Positions 1 through 11,315 of a stretch of DNA of 64,000 nucleotides are shown here, piece by piece. Made by a program: the position numbers and the translations under genes. A model generated the notes under the pieces. That model did not search any database, was not told the DNA's origin, and saw only the letters and a program-made list of their open reading frames with translations. Origin of the DNA: Pteria penguin (lineage: Eukaryota; Mollusca; Bivalvia; Pterioida; Pteriidae). Where the stretch lies: the NCBI GenBank assembly GCA_035048485.1, contig CM068581.1, positions 66,228,381 through 66,292,380 of the forward strand, written 5' to 3'. Every line of letters begins with the position of its first letter. The stretch's first letter is position 1.

Positions 1-1680
1 CCCAAATGTATATCTTACTGTATGTACATACATATTCTAATAACAGTCTAATTTTATTGTACATTATTTTTTTTCATTAGAATTTTGTTTATTATTAGAA
101 AAAAAACATTAATTATGATGACCAGTGCAGAAAACCAGTGAGAACGGATATATAGTTCACATTATCTTCTTAATTATTAATAGGCTTGAAAATAAATTAT
201 TTTTTTTTTACAAAGACAATAATGATTTCTGCCTGGTCATGATGATCTTTGTTTGAGAAGCGAGAAAAGAAAAAAATACTGCAGAAACTGTGAGAATATT
301 CTTTCTGCATACCACATGTTTAAGATGTCATAAACAAAGGGTCAAATAATAATTCTAATTAAATTGCTATAAAAAAGTGAAATGCAAAACAGGTACTTGG
401 AAACTTTTAAGTAAAATGAAGTTTATCATTTAGTTGTACGGGCGCGCACGTGCATTGCTTTTCATGGAAATAACAACTTTAGCAATGATACGTGATCTCG
501 GAGTATGCGTTGACGATCGAAAACAAATGCGCGCACGCGCGTGCACGTGGGTGACGGTATGCACAACTGAATGCATTCTTGTCAGACAGGACTCCTCTTT
601 CGTGTCTTTGCTTTTTATAGTATAATATATGTATTATTTTTTGCACACCATTTGCCTTGGTATGTAACACGAGAAACACGTGGCTCGGTGTTCATAAAAT
701 CGGAGGCAGCCAATGGCCCTAATAGAATCAACACCTGAGTTTTACCCTTACTTTTCACATAATTGTATTTTGTAGTAATCATATTATTTGAATTCCTCTT
801 TAATGATGTGTTACTCGACCAAAATACATGACATTGAATTAATTTTCACGTCTCATCGTTCGGTGAATATGGCCGCCACGAAATTTCAATCGATGTTGTA
901 ATCAAGTTGTATTGAGAGACTGGGGGAGGTTTTTGCCCAAACTGAGGAAGATTACGAGAGAGAGAGAGAGAGAGATTTTAAGTTTATTATAATGGTGACA
1001 TACAATTATAACCATTTGTCAAATAACCGTCAAGTTTTCAAGTCTTTATGTCTACTTCTCAGGTAATTATGTTGACAAATCGACGCGAGTTTGAAACAAA
1101 CAGATGGCTGCAATATACAACCAATAAGAGTTATATTTGTATTTCTCTTTTTATTTTATTGACGAAATTTTAAACCACTTTTAATTTGGATATTAATTTC
1201 AATCACTTTATAAATATATTTTGCAGTGAAATTCAAAATCCTAAACCAATTTTGCTTTTGTTATTGTGTGTTTCTAATTAAAATCCTATTCAAGGCGTTC
1301 GAACCCCCCCCCTTTCCGCCCGAAAAAAAAAAAAAAAAAATAAGGAACACAAAAAGACAGAAGAGAAAATTCATTTGACCTTGTGACGAATATATCTTTT
1401 TATGATTTAATCAAATTTTGAAAGTTTGAATGTTCGCCCGTGTATGTTTATGGAATGATTCGTCATGTTGGAGTGATTTGTATTCTTAATTGTGGTGTTG
1501 TAATTGTAGACATTTACAACAACGAGTTAAAATTAAGAAAAAAAATCTATTGAAATACAACCATTGGCTGAATTTTTCGATCATTTCTGAATGCAGCAGT
1601 ATACATGTAGTGTAGATTTTTTTAAAAATTTAAAATAAGCATTAAAGATTTGAAGAGGTCTTTCAAAGAGAAATCTGGTA
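1..1680. other. Gene-free upstream DNA
   Basis: I see no convincing gene here. The stretch is AT-rich, with a short (AG)n run at about 957-974, a C-run/A-run block at 1303-1340, and an alternating purine-pyrimidine patch of CG and CA steps at about 440-555. Short reading frames at 434-679 overlap that patch and have no recognisable protein character. Confidence 0.5.
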
Positions 1681-1681
1681 C

Positions 1682-1914
1682 ATAAAAAGTAAAGGAACAC
1701 TAACACTCTATATTGCAAATTTTCGGCCTCACGACCTTTATCAAGCAATTTAAGAGATGCTAAAACCCATGTTTACTTTCAAAGATACATAAGCGTATGT
1801 ATCTTTGAAACGTAAACATGAATTTTACACAGCTTTGTATTTGTCATCTCTTGATAAAGGTCGTGAGGCCGAAAATTTGCAATATAGAGTGTTTGTGTTC
1901 CTTTACTTTTTATA
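1682..1914. mobile_element. Long inverted-repeat (foldback/MITE-like) element
   Basis: The two halves are inverted copies of each other. The outer arms (about 1683-1745 and 1850-1914) are almost identical and carry the motif TTTTCGGCCTCACGACC. The innermost arms pair TTTCAAAGATACATA with TATGTATCTTTGAAA around a short centre near 1795. Between outer and inner arms the halves diverge. No open reading frame is present. This is the structure of a non-autonomous foldback or MITE element. I could not fix a target-site duplication, so the superfamily is unassigned. Confidence 0.75.
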
Positions 1915-2017
1915 AACAAGCATGTTTGTTTGTTCCTTGTAGTACGTCATATCATGGTTGTCTCACTTGAAAATAGTGACGACATCTGACTGATGCATAG
2001 CACAAATAGACAGGGCA

Positions 2018-2190
2018 TCCACGGACGAGCCGCCGGCGGGAATCGAACCCGGGACCTCTCAGTCACGAACCAAGCACGCCACCCACCTCTGTTTGTTGTA
2101 AGAAAGACTAGACATCTATCGACGGACCGCCGGTGGGACTTGAACCGGGACCTTTCGGCCAAGGGGTGAGAACGCTACCGACTAAAGTTC
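2018..2190 (-). mobile_element. tRNA-like SINE heads, two adjacent degenerate copies
   Basis: On the minus strand two tRNA-like segments follow each other (about 2120-2185 and 2018-2090). Each has a B-box-like motif; the plus strand reads GGGAATCGAACCCGGGACC and GGGACTTGAACCGGGACC. They look like heads of tRNA-derived SINEs rather than functional tRNA genes, because no complete cloverleaf is evident. Confidence 0.5.
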
Positions 2191-2423
2191 ATTGGCTTTA
2201 TCTAAAACGGAAACGTTATTACCACGTCCAGCATTGCCAACACCACCACCACCAACAACAAAAAGTTTATTCAAAGAATTATATTTAATACAATTGAAAA
2301 AAAATCTTCAAAGAAATAGTTGTGTTAAATTACGATGTGTGCTTATTCTTTTGAAATTGTTTTCTCGTCATCTGAAAAAAAACCCCGTAAAATAAAAATA
2401 AATAGATAATTACATATAAAATA

Positions 2424-2520
2424 TGATGATGATGATGATGATGATAATAATAATAATAATAATAATATTAATAATAATAATAATATGATAATAATAATAT
2501 CAATAATAATAATAATAACA
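2424..2520. repeat. (TGA)n/(TAA)n microsatellite
   Basis: Runs of ATG-ATG followed by TAA/AAT trinucleotides with a few interruptions. Confidence 0.9.
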
Positions 2521-2575
2521 AAGACGAAAATTTATTTTACTCGTCATGTCTCATATACATTAATTAGTTAAATTT

Positions 2576-2812
2576 AAATTTTATTTATTTTACAACGATT
2601 AAGAAACAAGTTAACGACTTATATAAATCTTGCTCGTTGGCACAAATCTTGGCGTAAGGGTGTCGTTTGTGTGGGAAGAAACCGTAGTGCCCGGAGAAAA
2701 CCCACGAAGCCAGGTTGGTGACAGCCCTACCATCTCACGTACCACACCGGGAATCGAACCCGGGTCGCATTGGTGATAAGCGAGCGCGCTACCAACTGCG
2801 CTACCTGGCCCC
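2576..2812 (-). mobile_element. Full-length tRNA-derived SINE (family C) with 18-bp target duplication
   Basis: Read on the minus strand, the element starts with a tRNA-like head containing an A box (TAGCGCAGTTGGTAGCGC) and a B box (GGGTTCGATTCCCGG). Its body includes GGGTTTTCTCCGGGCACTAC, unlike the bodies of the other SINEs in this window. It is bounded by a perfect 18-bp direct repeat, CATTAATTAGTTAAATTT, at 2558-2575 and 2813-2830. That is the signature of target-primed retroposition and suggests a fairly recent insertion. Confidence 0.9.
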
Positions 2813-2830
2813 CATTAATTAGTTAAATTT

Positions 2831-3400
2831 CATACTTTAAATGTCTTTGATATGCGAATAATATATTACAATAAATGCTTGAGTACATCAGTAAACATTT
2901 GAATAAAATCTAGAACACGACAAAATGTGGTCATTTAACACATGTTTAATCATTTATTTCAATTTGCCAAACGAAAAGAGACAGATAAAGAGAAATCTGG
3001 TACAGTGGCACTTTTATTGAAAAGGTGATGGTGTTGAATTTAAAGCCCCGATTGAAAGTATCCATTTATCACGTCTGAAATTTGAACTGAAACCGAGGCT
3101 AGAAGGACAGGTTTAATTTTGTCATAATTACTGACCGTAATGCTGTAGCTAGAATTTCCTATCGGTGACGTTGAATCACATCTCGCAATGTCAATGAATT
3201 TTAATAACAATTATGAGAATTTGTAATAAATTATCTCGAGCGCATGCGTCACAGTGGTATAGTTGGTTCAGCATACCGTCGCTAGGGAAAGTTTTATATT
3301 GCCAAGGAGACGAGTCTATTGTCATAGGGATGTGTGTGCGTTCAAACAGCTGTTCCATGTCCGAAATTTCACAAGACTCTTTCTATCAATCAATCCACCC
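2831..3400. other. Intergenic DNA upstream of Prdm13
   Basis: This stretch is non-coding and not obviously repetitive. It may hold the proximal promoter and 5' UTR of the gene starting at 3495. No specific binding sites could be assigned with confidence. Confidence 0.4.
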
Positions 3401-3407
3401 TATAAAA
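3401..3407 (+). promoter_or_regulatory. TATA-like box, candidate Prdm13 promoter
   Basis: TATAAAA stands about 88 bases before the first ATG of the Prdm13 gene. The spacing would allow a short 5' UTR. Support is the motif and its position only. Confidence 0.25.
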
Positions 3408-3494
3408 TCTCAAAATCCATAGGAAAGCTTTTATATTTCGTTTTCACCCTGTATAGTAACTATCTGGTAATAACCGTTACTTTTTCGTAACGTT

Positions 3495-6400
3495 ATGACA
3501 GAACTTAGTGAAAATGGAAATAGTTCTGATGAAGCCCCGACCGTAGAGACTACAGGAGTGGTGACCACAACTGACATTCCTGCGATGGTCAAAACCGGAC
3601 CTTATATTGGTCAGTTTGAATTCGGCCGAAAAGTTGCAGAAGACGTAAATGTAAAACACATACTTGAGGTTAGTTGTCGTAACGTTATTATATAATGTTA
3701 TAATTACTTATATTTTTATTTATTGAGTTAGATTTCTATAAAATTGAAAAAGGGAGGGGGGAAATTAAACTGCGTTACTGTTTCATTTATACTTCAATTT
3801 GTCCGTAAATTCGATTCACTCAATTTTTATTTCCCAGAATGATGTAATGCATATGAGTATCAACATCCGATTATCTTCATATTCTCTGTATCAGGATAGA
3901 AGATCATTTTTATAAAAATTATCTTTCTACAGAATTTTAAAGTAATTAGTATCTAACATTATCATTTAATTGTAATGTAAAATATGGGTGATTTATCCAA
4001 AGACATTTATTTTTCAGTTACGTTATAAAATCATGGCTGCTGCTTAAATCTTCGAATATGATTATTGCTAATCAAATTAGTTAAAAAGAATTCGTTTTTC
4101 TTCTATTTATCTTTACATCTTCTTTTTGTAATTAACTACAACACCTTTTCAAAATTTTCCATTGAGGAATCGCTTTTCCGTTTGAAATACATGCTGGAAT
4201 TGAAGAAAAAACATAATTGCATAAAAAGTCAAATATCAATTAAAACTAATCTATGATAATCCAGACCTTGTCGTATACATATTTATAACGACCTTTTTGA
4301 AATCGAATATTTCATAGTAATTGTAATCAGCATAATTAAAATTATTGACTGTAATAGATGTTTCAAATATTTACAGGTACGTATATGTGTAATGTATAAT
4401 AATGTTATACAGTTGTGTATTTAGAATGATATAATAATCGACAAAATGGAAAGTATAGATAGGAAGCAGAAGATGATAAATAACAATCGAAAATCCGAAA
4501 CGAAACCGGGGATCGATTCCGGGTAGCCAGATTTGAAATGCAGTGTGAGAAATTCAGATAAAATTGATTAGTTCGTTGATCGCTTTCAACAATTTTCAGT
4601 TGTGTATCGCGACATGTCTCGACGAATTTCTGAAATATAGAGGCACTGTTCGGGAATCGAACCCATATCGCTTGCACTGCTAGTATAACAAAAATCCCAC
4701 CCCTGTCTGATGATAAAACTTTGTAAATTTGATAATCCTCTCTTCGTCACCGTCCATTACTCTGCATCCCAACACAATATATTCAAATAAAAGCAACGTA
4801 AAATAAAGCAGGGTTAGACTAATATGAGTTTAGTAAATTACAAGTCTTGTAAAACTTAACTTAAAGGATTAAAAAAAAGAGAGATATCAGTTGAGATGAA
4901 TCATTATGAAGTGTATTTTATTGTATATACGAGGGAATACTCTGTACCACAGCCACCGGCTAAGATGTTATTCAAAGATCCCCTTCAGAGGATTAACATG
5001 GTCAATATTGACTTAACCGTAATAGGGATTAAAATGACTGTAGCATGGAAGCACTTGTGGCACCTCTGCTAGCCTTCTTTGATGTGCCGCGAAGTACTAT
5101 GTGCATGCCTATATATACAGAAAATGAAATTGTGCCCTCCCCCCCAACACACACAACCCCCCCCCCCTCCCCACGCGGCCCCCACCTATAACTTTTGAAA
5201 AGAAGTTATGTTGTCCTATGTTAAAGGGAAGGGGAAAGGGGGGGGGGAGAGGGGAAGAGAAAAAGGTGCTCCCTCTATGTACATTTAGTGACGGCAACAA
5301 AACTCCATCATTATGCAGATTTAAAGATATATACATACGGTTATGTATAATATTTAAAATGTACATATTTCGTAATGATATTCTTTTTGCCAGGGTTTTG
5401 TTTACTAAAATACTGATAACCAAAGGGTTTGATTGGATGATTGGTTTTTACGTCCACAACTATAAATTTCAGTCACAGTGCTACATGCATATGCACCTCT
5501 TAATATATATCGTGGCACCATCCGGGAATCGAATGCAGGTCACCTGCATAGCAAAACCAAAGGCTTTGCAACCACTGCAGTAAGTTTGTCTCTGAACTTA
5601 AAAAATAAATATGAAAAGTCAAACATGTTTGAACCGAGATATTCTGTGAGATAATTCATTCACAACCGGAATCAAATGACCGATTGGTCAAGAGGCTTTT
5701 CACACGTGCCAACTTTACACACAAAAATTTTTTTCTGTCACTATTTGGCACTGAACCTTGATGCTCCAACTCGTGAAAATAGCAAGAAGACGTTGGGATT
5801 AAAGTTCAAACCAGCTCCGAAAATAAATTAACTCAATGACACATACCCGAACCATCTTTCGTAAAACATTTGTAATACGGAATATAAACCGAAAATGCAA
5901 ACGAGCATTACTATAAGCAAAGAAAAAGATGAATTCCAAAATGAAATAAAGCTGATAAAGAAAAATAAAAGAAAGATAAAGATAAATATTAAGGACAAAA
6001 AAATCCAGAATAAATAAAATTCAAAGTACTCAAAAACATATCCTCAGCATTTCCTCATAAAAGACGAGAAAAATGTTCATTGGGATATAAAACAATTCCT
6101 TAAAAATAAATATTCTATGTATTGGCCATAGCTCTGTGTAGCACTTGTTCGGAGGATGGACGGAGAAAAGTGAATGTCAATTCGCGGAAACGGTAACCAG
6201 GTAATTAAACTTGCTCGAGGGCAGTACCGCATAACTGCAGCATATGCACCCGGTTGTTATAAAGCAATCGGCGTATGATTTGTCGTGCTGCAAAAATGTC
6301 AAGACTCTCCACGTAGTCATGAAACCACGTTCTTCAAATCCGCGAAATAAAGTAGTTTCGGTAATTACAAGCTTCATATTCCAATTTGTCTCTTTTGAGG

Positions 6401-7452
6401 AAAGTTTTGTTGAAATATGTCAGAGAATGTGGACATCAAGTGGGCAATTCATCTTCAGTGAAGAAGAAAATGTACAACATCGAGCGCAGCTAAAATGATT
6501 GACCAAGGATCAAGTGCTCTCCCACGGCAGTCCAGCGCGTGTCACCATGGATGCAAACGACGCTTGAAACGGACATCGCTGTAGATACAAATGCATTTTA
6601 CCGATCCCGATGTCAACTATATCTTGTCGTTTTGACGCGAGGACATGTACAGTGGCTATTAATTACTTAAATTACTAATTAACAAATCGAATCGGGCAGC
6701 CGTTAATCCGCTTTACATCTGTCTTTTATGTAGCAGTGTTGGCGGTTAGAACAAACGTGTTACATTTCTATCTCTTTTGATATGTATTTGATTTTAGAAA
6801 TTGAAACCCAAGAACAAACAGAAGGGCGACTGTTTGATAGTTTTGGCAACATCCAGTCTAGATAAACTTGTATATGAACCTTTCTGAGGAGCATTTCTTT
6901 TCATTATAATTTAGTTTGAACAAAGATAGGAATCCGGGGCTCGTGCGCTGACAAATAGAGACAAACAAATTGCAACACATTTCAATGTTTATCATTTGGG
7001 CAAATATTCTCGAGTGCTTTTGTATCTTTTGTATTGTGTTCACAAACATTTATTGAATAAGGAAGCACTATGGGTTGTACAAATCTAACTCTAATATTTA
7101 TCTTCAGATTCAGGTAGTTTCAAGTGCTAACTTTTTAATTAACAGGTGAGTTACAGGCATGAACGGATTTCGATGGAAGTTGATTCGTCCAATCAATGGC
7201 TTCGTTACATTCAGGCGGCACGAGACCGACACGAGCAAAATGTGGAATTCTTCCGAGCAGAAGACAGACGAATATTCTTGCAGACGATTCGTAAAGTGAA
7301 AATGGGTGAACAGCTTTTTGCATGGTTCAGCGACCCTTTGGCAAGAGAAATGGGAATTCCTTTTCTGACTCTGCAAAACATTCAAGGTAAACAATTAAAA
7401 TATACATTAATCAATCTTTAAAAAGCATACAAAGACAAAATGGATTCAGCTG

Positions 7453-7551
<99 letters not shown>

Positions 7552-9191
7552 TTTGAATACTTATTTGTCTTTTATTTTCCTTTATTTTGGGGAGTCTTTT
7601 TGGGGAATCTTTTTAAAGGGTTATTTTTGTGATTTCGTTCAATTTTGCGATTTCGTTTTTTGGTTTTTTTGTTGTTTTTTTTTGTTTGTTTGGGGGGGGG
7701 GGGGTTATTTCCTTTATAAATGCCACCTTGGAATACATTTCAAACTGCAAGATTAATGACAAAAATGCAGAAAACTATGAACATGAAGTATAACGCTCAA
7801 CTTTTGAGTACACTTCGTATTGGAAGAAGAAGAAGAACTAGAAAATCATATCAACCGATGATTTAATTGAATTAGAAAATGCATTTCATTATTGAATCAG
7901 ATTTCTGAATCATAAACGCAGTTAGGAAAGAAGTTATTCTAACAAGGGAGACTACTGTTGCAAAAACAAAAAATATTTCAGATAAATTGAATAAGTTTAC
8001 AAAAATGTTCTTTATAATAGTAATGTTCACGTCTTTAAGTTTTTAATAATAAATAAATCAAAACTGGAATATCATGAAAAACATTTCTATTAAAAGAGAA
8101 ATAAGTATTGTACATCGATTTATACTTAGACATCTGATTTGTTTATTATCTAACCTCTGTATATACCAATAATAATATAGCATGCAAATGACATCATTTG
8201 GAAATTGTATTTTATAGGAAATCAGTGCTATGTTTGCGGAGGCTGCAATCAAAGCTTTAAATATCCAAATCCACTTAAATCTCATATGAGATTCTGCTGT
8301 GAAGCCATAGTCACTCCTGCTTTGCCAGCGACACTGTATTCTAATCGCATCTTCCGACCTTTCCAGGACGAAAACCTCCGAACAATCGAACACGACCGAA
8401 AAATACCGAAGTACAGTCCCAGCACTTCCTGTAATAGACACAATGTATCACGTGCGTCGGCATTTCATAAGCCTCAGTTTACACGGAGTCAAAATATACA
8501 ACAAAACCCAGCTATGATAAGCGCCAACTCTTCGTCTATTATAACAAGCAAAGTTCCGAACTTATTGCAGTTTTTCAACCACGGCTCATCGCCTCTATTC
8601 CAACAGTCCAAAACGTTTTGCAACTTTACTAATTACCCCTATGTGTCTCCTTACTTGTATTCACCGTCTAGTCTTCCTTCTCCCCTGGAATACCGGAAAT
8701 CGCAACTTACACATCCGCAAAGTTGTAGATCCGCAGCCAGTTCATCACCGAACATTACCACGTCATTTCCGTTACCAAGTGAAGTTGAAGGTGAACCATT
8801 AGACCTACTACCAAAATCTTTTTTCGCTAATAAATCTAGGAAAGGACATTTATGTATTTACTGCGGGAAGCTGTACTCCCGGAAATACGGACTGAAGATA
8901 CATTTAAGAACTCATACGGGTTACAAACCATTAAAATGCAAAGTATGTTTACGGCCTTTCGGAGATCCCAGCAATCTGAACAAACATGTGCGACTCCATG
9001 CAGAGGGGGAAACTCCATATCGATGCGAATTTTGCGGAAAAGTTCTCGTTCGTAGACGTGATTTGGAGCGGCATTTGAAATCAAGACATTCCGAACAAGA
9101 TTTAGAAAGTCGAAAGGGAAAGGACATTGTTGTTGAAGAAGGGGGCGTAAATTGTGAGGATGATTCTAATATAGAAATTACTGTAGTATAA
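3495..9191 (+). CDS. Prdm13: PR domain zinc finger protein 13 (Prdm13) orthologue, 3 exons
   Basis: Exons join in frame: 3495-3668 (58 codons, donor GAG|GTTAGT), 7146-7386 and 8218-9191, giving 462 residues. A PR/SET-like domain spans about residues 30-138 (motifs WLRYIQAARDRHEQN and GEQLFAWFSDPLA). An atypical zinc finger follows (C145, C148, H161, C165/C166; FKYPNPLKSHMRF). The middle part is Ser/Pro/Asn-rich. Three C2H2 fingers lie at about 351-371, 379-399 and 408-429, with FGDPSNLNKHVRLH and CGKVLVRRRDLERH, near-identical to vertebrate PRDM13. PRDM13 is a nuclear repressor that controls neuronal subtype choice in spinal cord, retina and cerebellum. This protein is shorter than the human one because the linker is shorter. 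PLDLL at 332-336 resembles the PxDLS CtBP-binding motif (inference). Possible poly(A) signals are ATTAAA at 9327 and AATAAA at 9591. Confidence 0.92.
4565..4690 (-). mobile_element. Degenerate family A SINE
   Basis: The plus strand reads CGCTTTCAACAATTTTCAGT, then TATCGCGACATG and GGGAATCGAACCC. These match, in reverse orientation, the body and B box of the short SINEs at 9683 and 10118. Confidence 0.6.
5428..5582 (-). mobile_element. Degenerate family A SINE
   Basis: The minus strand carries a weakened B-box region (plus strand CCGGGAATCGAATGCAGG) and the decayed body and tail of the short SINE family, including TTGGTTTTTACGTC on the plus strand. The copy lies in Prdm13 intron 1. Confidence 0.55.
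7387..8217 (+). other. Prdm13 intron 2 with (AT)n and a GT-rich tract
   Basis: The donor is GGTAAACA and the acceptor TTTTATAG. The intron holds about 90 bp of pure AT dinucleotides (7459-7550), followed directly by a strongly T/G-rich, C-poor tract with a long G run (about 7559-7705). The last 500 bases are ordinary AT-rich sequence. Confidence 0.8.
7459..7550. repeat. (AT)n microsatellite
   Basis: Uninterrupted TA/AT dinucleotides within Prdm13 intron 2. Confidence 0.95.
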
Positions 9192-9424
9192 ATGTATTTC
9201 ATACTAGCTAAATGATGACTCGCATTTTCGTTTGTTTTCGTAAATATATAAAAGGAATTTACAAAATAACCGAGTGTGTAATCTTACGTAATCTTATGTA
9301 TGCAAATCAAAAGAAAAATGCCTTTTATTAAAAATGATACACTGGTGATAATTTCATTTGTTTTCTTAAATTGGTTAATGCATTAGTGCCTTATACTTTA
9401 TTGTCGCCAACAATTATACATGTA

Positions 9425-9426
<2 letters not shown>

Positions 9427-9481
<55 letters not shown>

Positions 9482-9511
9482 GTCTATCTATCTATCTATC
9501 TATCTATCTAT
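9427..9511. repeat. (TATC)n microsatellite
   Basis: Tetranucleotide run with a single TGTC variant near 9481, downstream of Prdm13. Confidence 0.95.
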
Positions 9512-9682
9512 TTGATTAAAATGTGTGATTGTATATTTACATACAAATGCAATGTATTAATGATAGATGTACATTTATGATGATTGAAAGAATAAAACAT
9601 ATTATGCATTATTATTTAAAGCAACTTTTAACAAAACTAAAACTAACGGGAAAGCTACTTAAGGAAGGGCATCAATTTATCT

Positions 9683-9842
9683 GGGACAGGCTTGGTGTAG
9701 TGGTTAAGCGCTTGGCTTGCGGCTCCGACGATCCGGGTTCTATTCCCGGGTTGTTTAAAAGGTTGGTAACCTCCTGCTTCCATGTCGCGATATAACTGAA
9801 ATATTGTTGAAAGCGACGTAAAACACCAATCAACCAACCAAC
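9683..9842 (+). mobile_element. tRNA-derived SINE, family A (short)
   Basis: Contains an A box (TGGTGTAGTGGTTAAGCGC), a B box (GGGTTCTATTCCCGG), a short body and a tail GACGTAAAACACCAATCAAC followed by CAAC repeats. CATCAATTT occurs just before the element (about 9668) and just after it (about 9842), a likely target-site duplication. Confidence 0.85.
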
Positions 9843-10117
9843 CATCAATTTGTTCATCATATTGATTTTAAATGATGGACAAAGAGTCAACACGAAATAC
9901 AATGTACATGTGGTTTTCTAAGAGTTTTTTCGTAACTAAAGTTGTTGAGAAAGTGTTATTTGGTATAAAATGTAACTGGGAAAAGGAGTGAATGGAATGT
10001 TACTGTTCAGAATTACTTTTCTTCACAAAGGCACGCAGTACCTTAAGGTAGTAAACTATAGTAATGCACTAAAAAAAGTTCGTGTCCCGCACATGCCAAA
10101 CATGTACCAGGAAACAG

Positions 10118-10286
10118 TGGGCAGACTTGGTGTATTGGTTAAGCGCTTGGCTTGCCGCCCCGACGATCCGGGTTCGATCCCCGGGTTGCCCCACTATGTT
10201 TAAGAGGTTGGTAACCTCCTGCTGCCATGTCGCGATATAACTCAAATATTGTTGAAAGCGACGTAAAACACCAATCAACCAACCAA
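10118..10286 (+). mobile_element. tRNA-derived SINE, family A, with 11-bp target duplication
   Basis: Complete short-family copy with A box, B box (GGGTTCGATCCCCGG) and the (CAAC)n tail. A perfect direct repeat, CCAGGAAACAG, flanks it at 10107-10117 and 10287-10297. Confidence 0.92.
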
Positions 10287-10320
10287 CCAGGAAACAGACC
10301 GTCTCAGTATAGCTTTACTA

Positions 10321-10594
10321 ATTGATTGGTTGATTTTTGTGTAACGTCAGACCACGAATATTTCACGTATATGGTGACGGCATCTGTCTGATGCGGGACA
10401 TACAAATTTTGACCTTTGCAATGGACCCACCCGAAGCAGTGATTGATTTTTAACGTGCCGTGCATACCACGACACGGGGCCTCGGGTTTTACAGTTTCAT
10501 CCGAAAGACAGGACACCGTCATGACCAAAGCGGGACTCGAACCCCGGCCTCGCGATCAGAGGACGAGCGCGATACCACTAGGCCACGCCGGCTT
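10321..10594 (-). mobile_element. tRNA-derived SINE, family B2 (long)
   Basis: Read on the minus strand: tRNA-like head with GGTATCGCGCTCGTCC and a B box, then the long-family body (GTCATGACGGTGTCCTGTC; GTGGTATGCACGGCACGTTA), ending in a 3' tail with GTGGTCTGACGTTAC. Imperfect repeats of CTTTACTAATT/CTTTACTGATT flank it. Confidence 0.85.
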
Positions 10595-10832
10595 CACTTT
10601 ACTGATTACCGGTAGTTTCCCTCAATCTCTCATACTATCGAAATTACCTTATGCCTGGCGCGGCCAAAATGAAACTCATGAAATGTCCCGGGTTCGAATC
10701 GAATCTGACATACAGTGTTGTTAGGTGTATCTCTGACGGCTGAAACATACAATGTGCAAAGAAGAAAGTGGCTCATAAGGGAACAACAATCGTAGCGTTA
10801 TATGTTAACCTAATCAAATTACAAAAACTGTT

Positions 10833-10836
10833 TTAA

Positions 10837-10867
<31 letters not shown>

Positions 10868-10886
10868 CGCACGCACGCACACACAC
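10833..10886. repeat. (CA)n microsatellite
   Basis: CA dinucleotides passing into CGCA and CACT variants. Confidence 0.9.
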
Positions 10887-11084
10887 TCACATACACATAG
10901 AGGGATAAAAAGTTACGATTATTTTATGTTTCTCTCGATTTCCCCCTCTTAACTTTTTTAAAATAAACTGATAAGTCCTTCATTCATACGTGCAAGGATC
11001 CATGTTACAATGTGTTGTAATTATACAAATTATCTTAATTTTGTTACCACTTTACGCATCTCCAAGATTGTTGCACAAATAGAA

Positions 11085-11315
11085 TGGCGGCACCTGTCTG
11101 ATGCATTTTGTCTTAATTTTGTCCTATATGCTACTCACCCAATCGGAAGCAGTGAGGGATCTTTTTGCCAACGTAAATCGTGACACGAAGCCTCGGTTAT
11201 TACTATCTCACCCGAGGGATAGGCAGGGAGGAAGAAGGTCATAAATCCGAATTGACTGTGGGTAACCCAGGTTCTCGGCTTTGAGGTCTAGTGCGATACT
11301 GGACCAATTTTCCCC
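11085..11315 (-). mobile_element. Old family B SINE
   Basis: Reverse-oriented body motifs are still visible (GAAGCAGTGAGGGATCTTTT, GCCTCGG, AGGTCTAGTGCGATAC), but the head and tail are heavily mutated. Confidence 0.55.

Larger units (their letters stand above)
3669..7145 (+). other. Prdm13 intron 1
   Basis: This 3.5-kb intron has a consensus donor (GTTAGT) and acceptor (TTTTTAATTAACAG). It carries old SINE fragments on the minus strand (about 4565-4690 and 5428-5580) and a C-rich block next to a G-rich block (5136-5262). A largely repeat-free stretch at about 6130-6850 would be the first place to look for a conserved enhancer. No exon was recognised inside. Confidence 0.6.

Noticed and set aside
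9690..9760. tRNA gene candidates (also at 2740-2812, 15140-15212, 46030)
   Set aside because: A and B boxes are present, but each is joined to a SINE body and tail and bounded by target duplications; none forms a convincing stand-alone tRNA.
9655..10278. Open frames containing GNRTRIVGAASQALN on the minus strand (also at 45972-46163 and elsewhere)
   Set aside because: These are translations of the tRNA-like head and body of family A SINEs, repeated wherever the SINE occurs; not genes.
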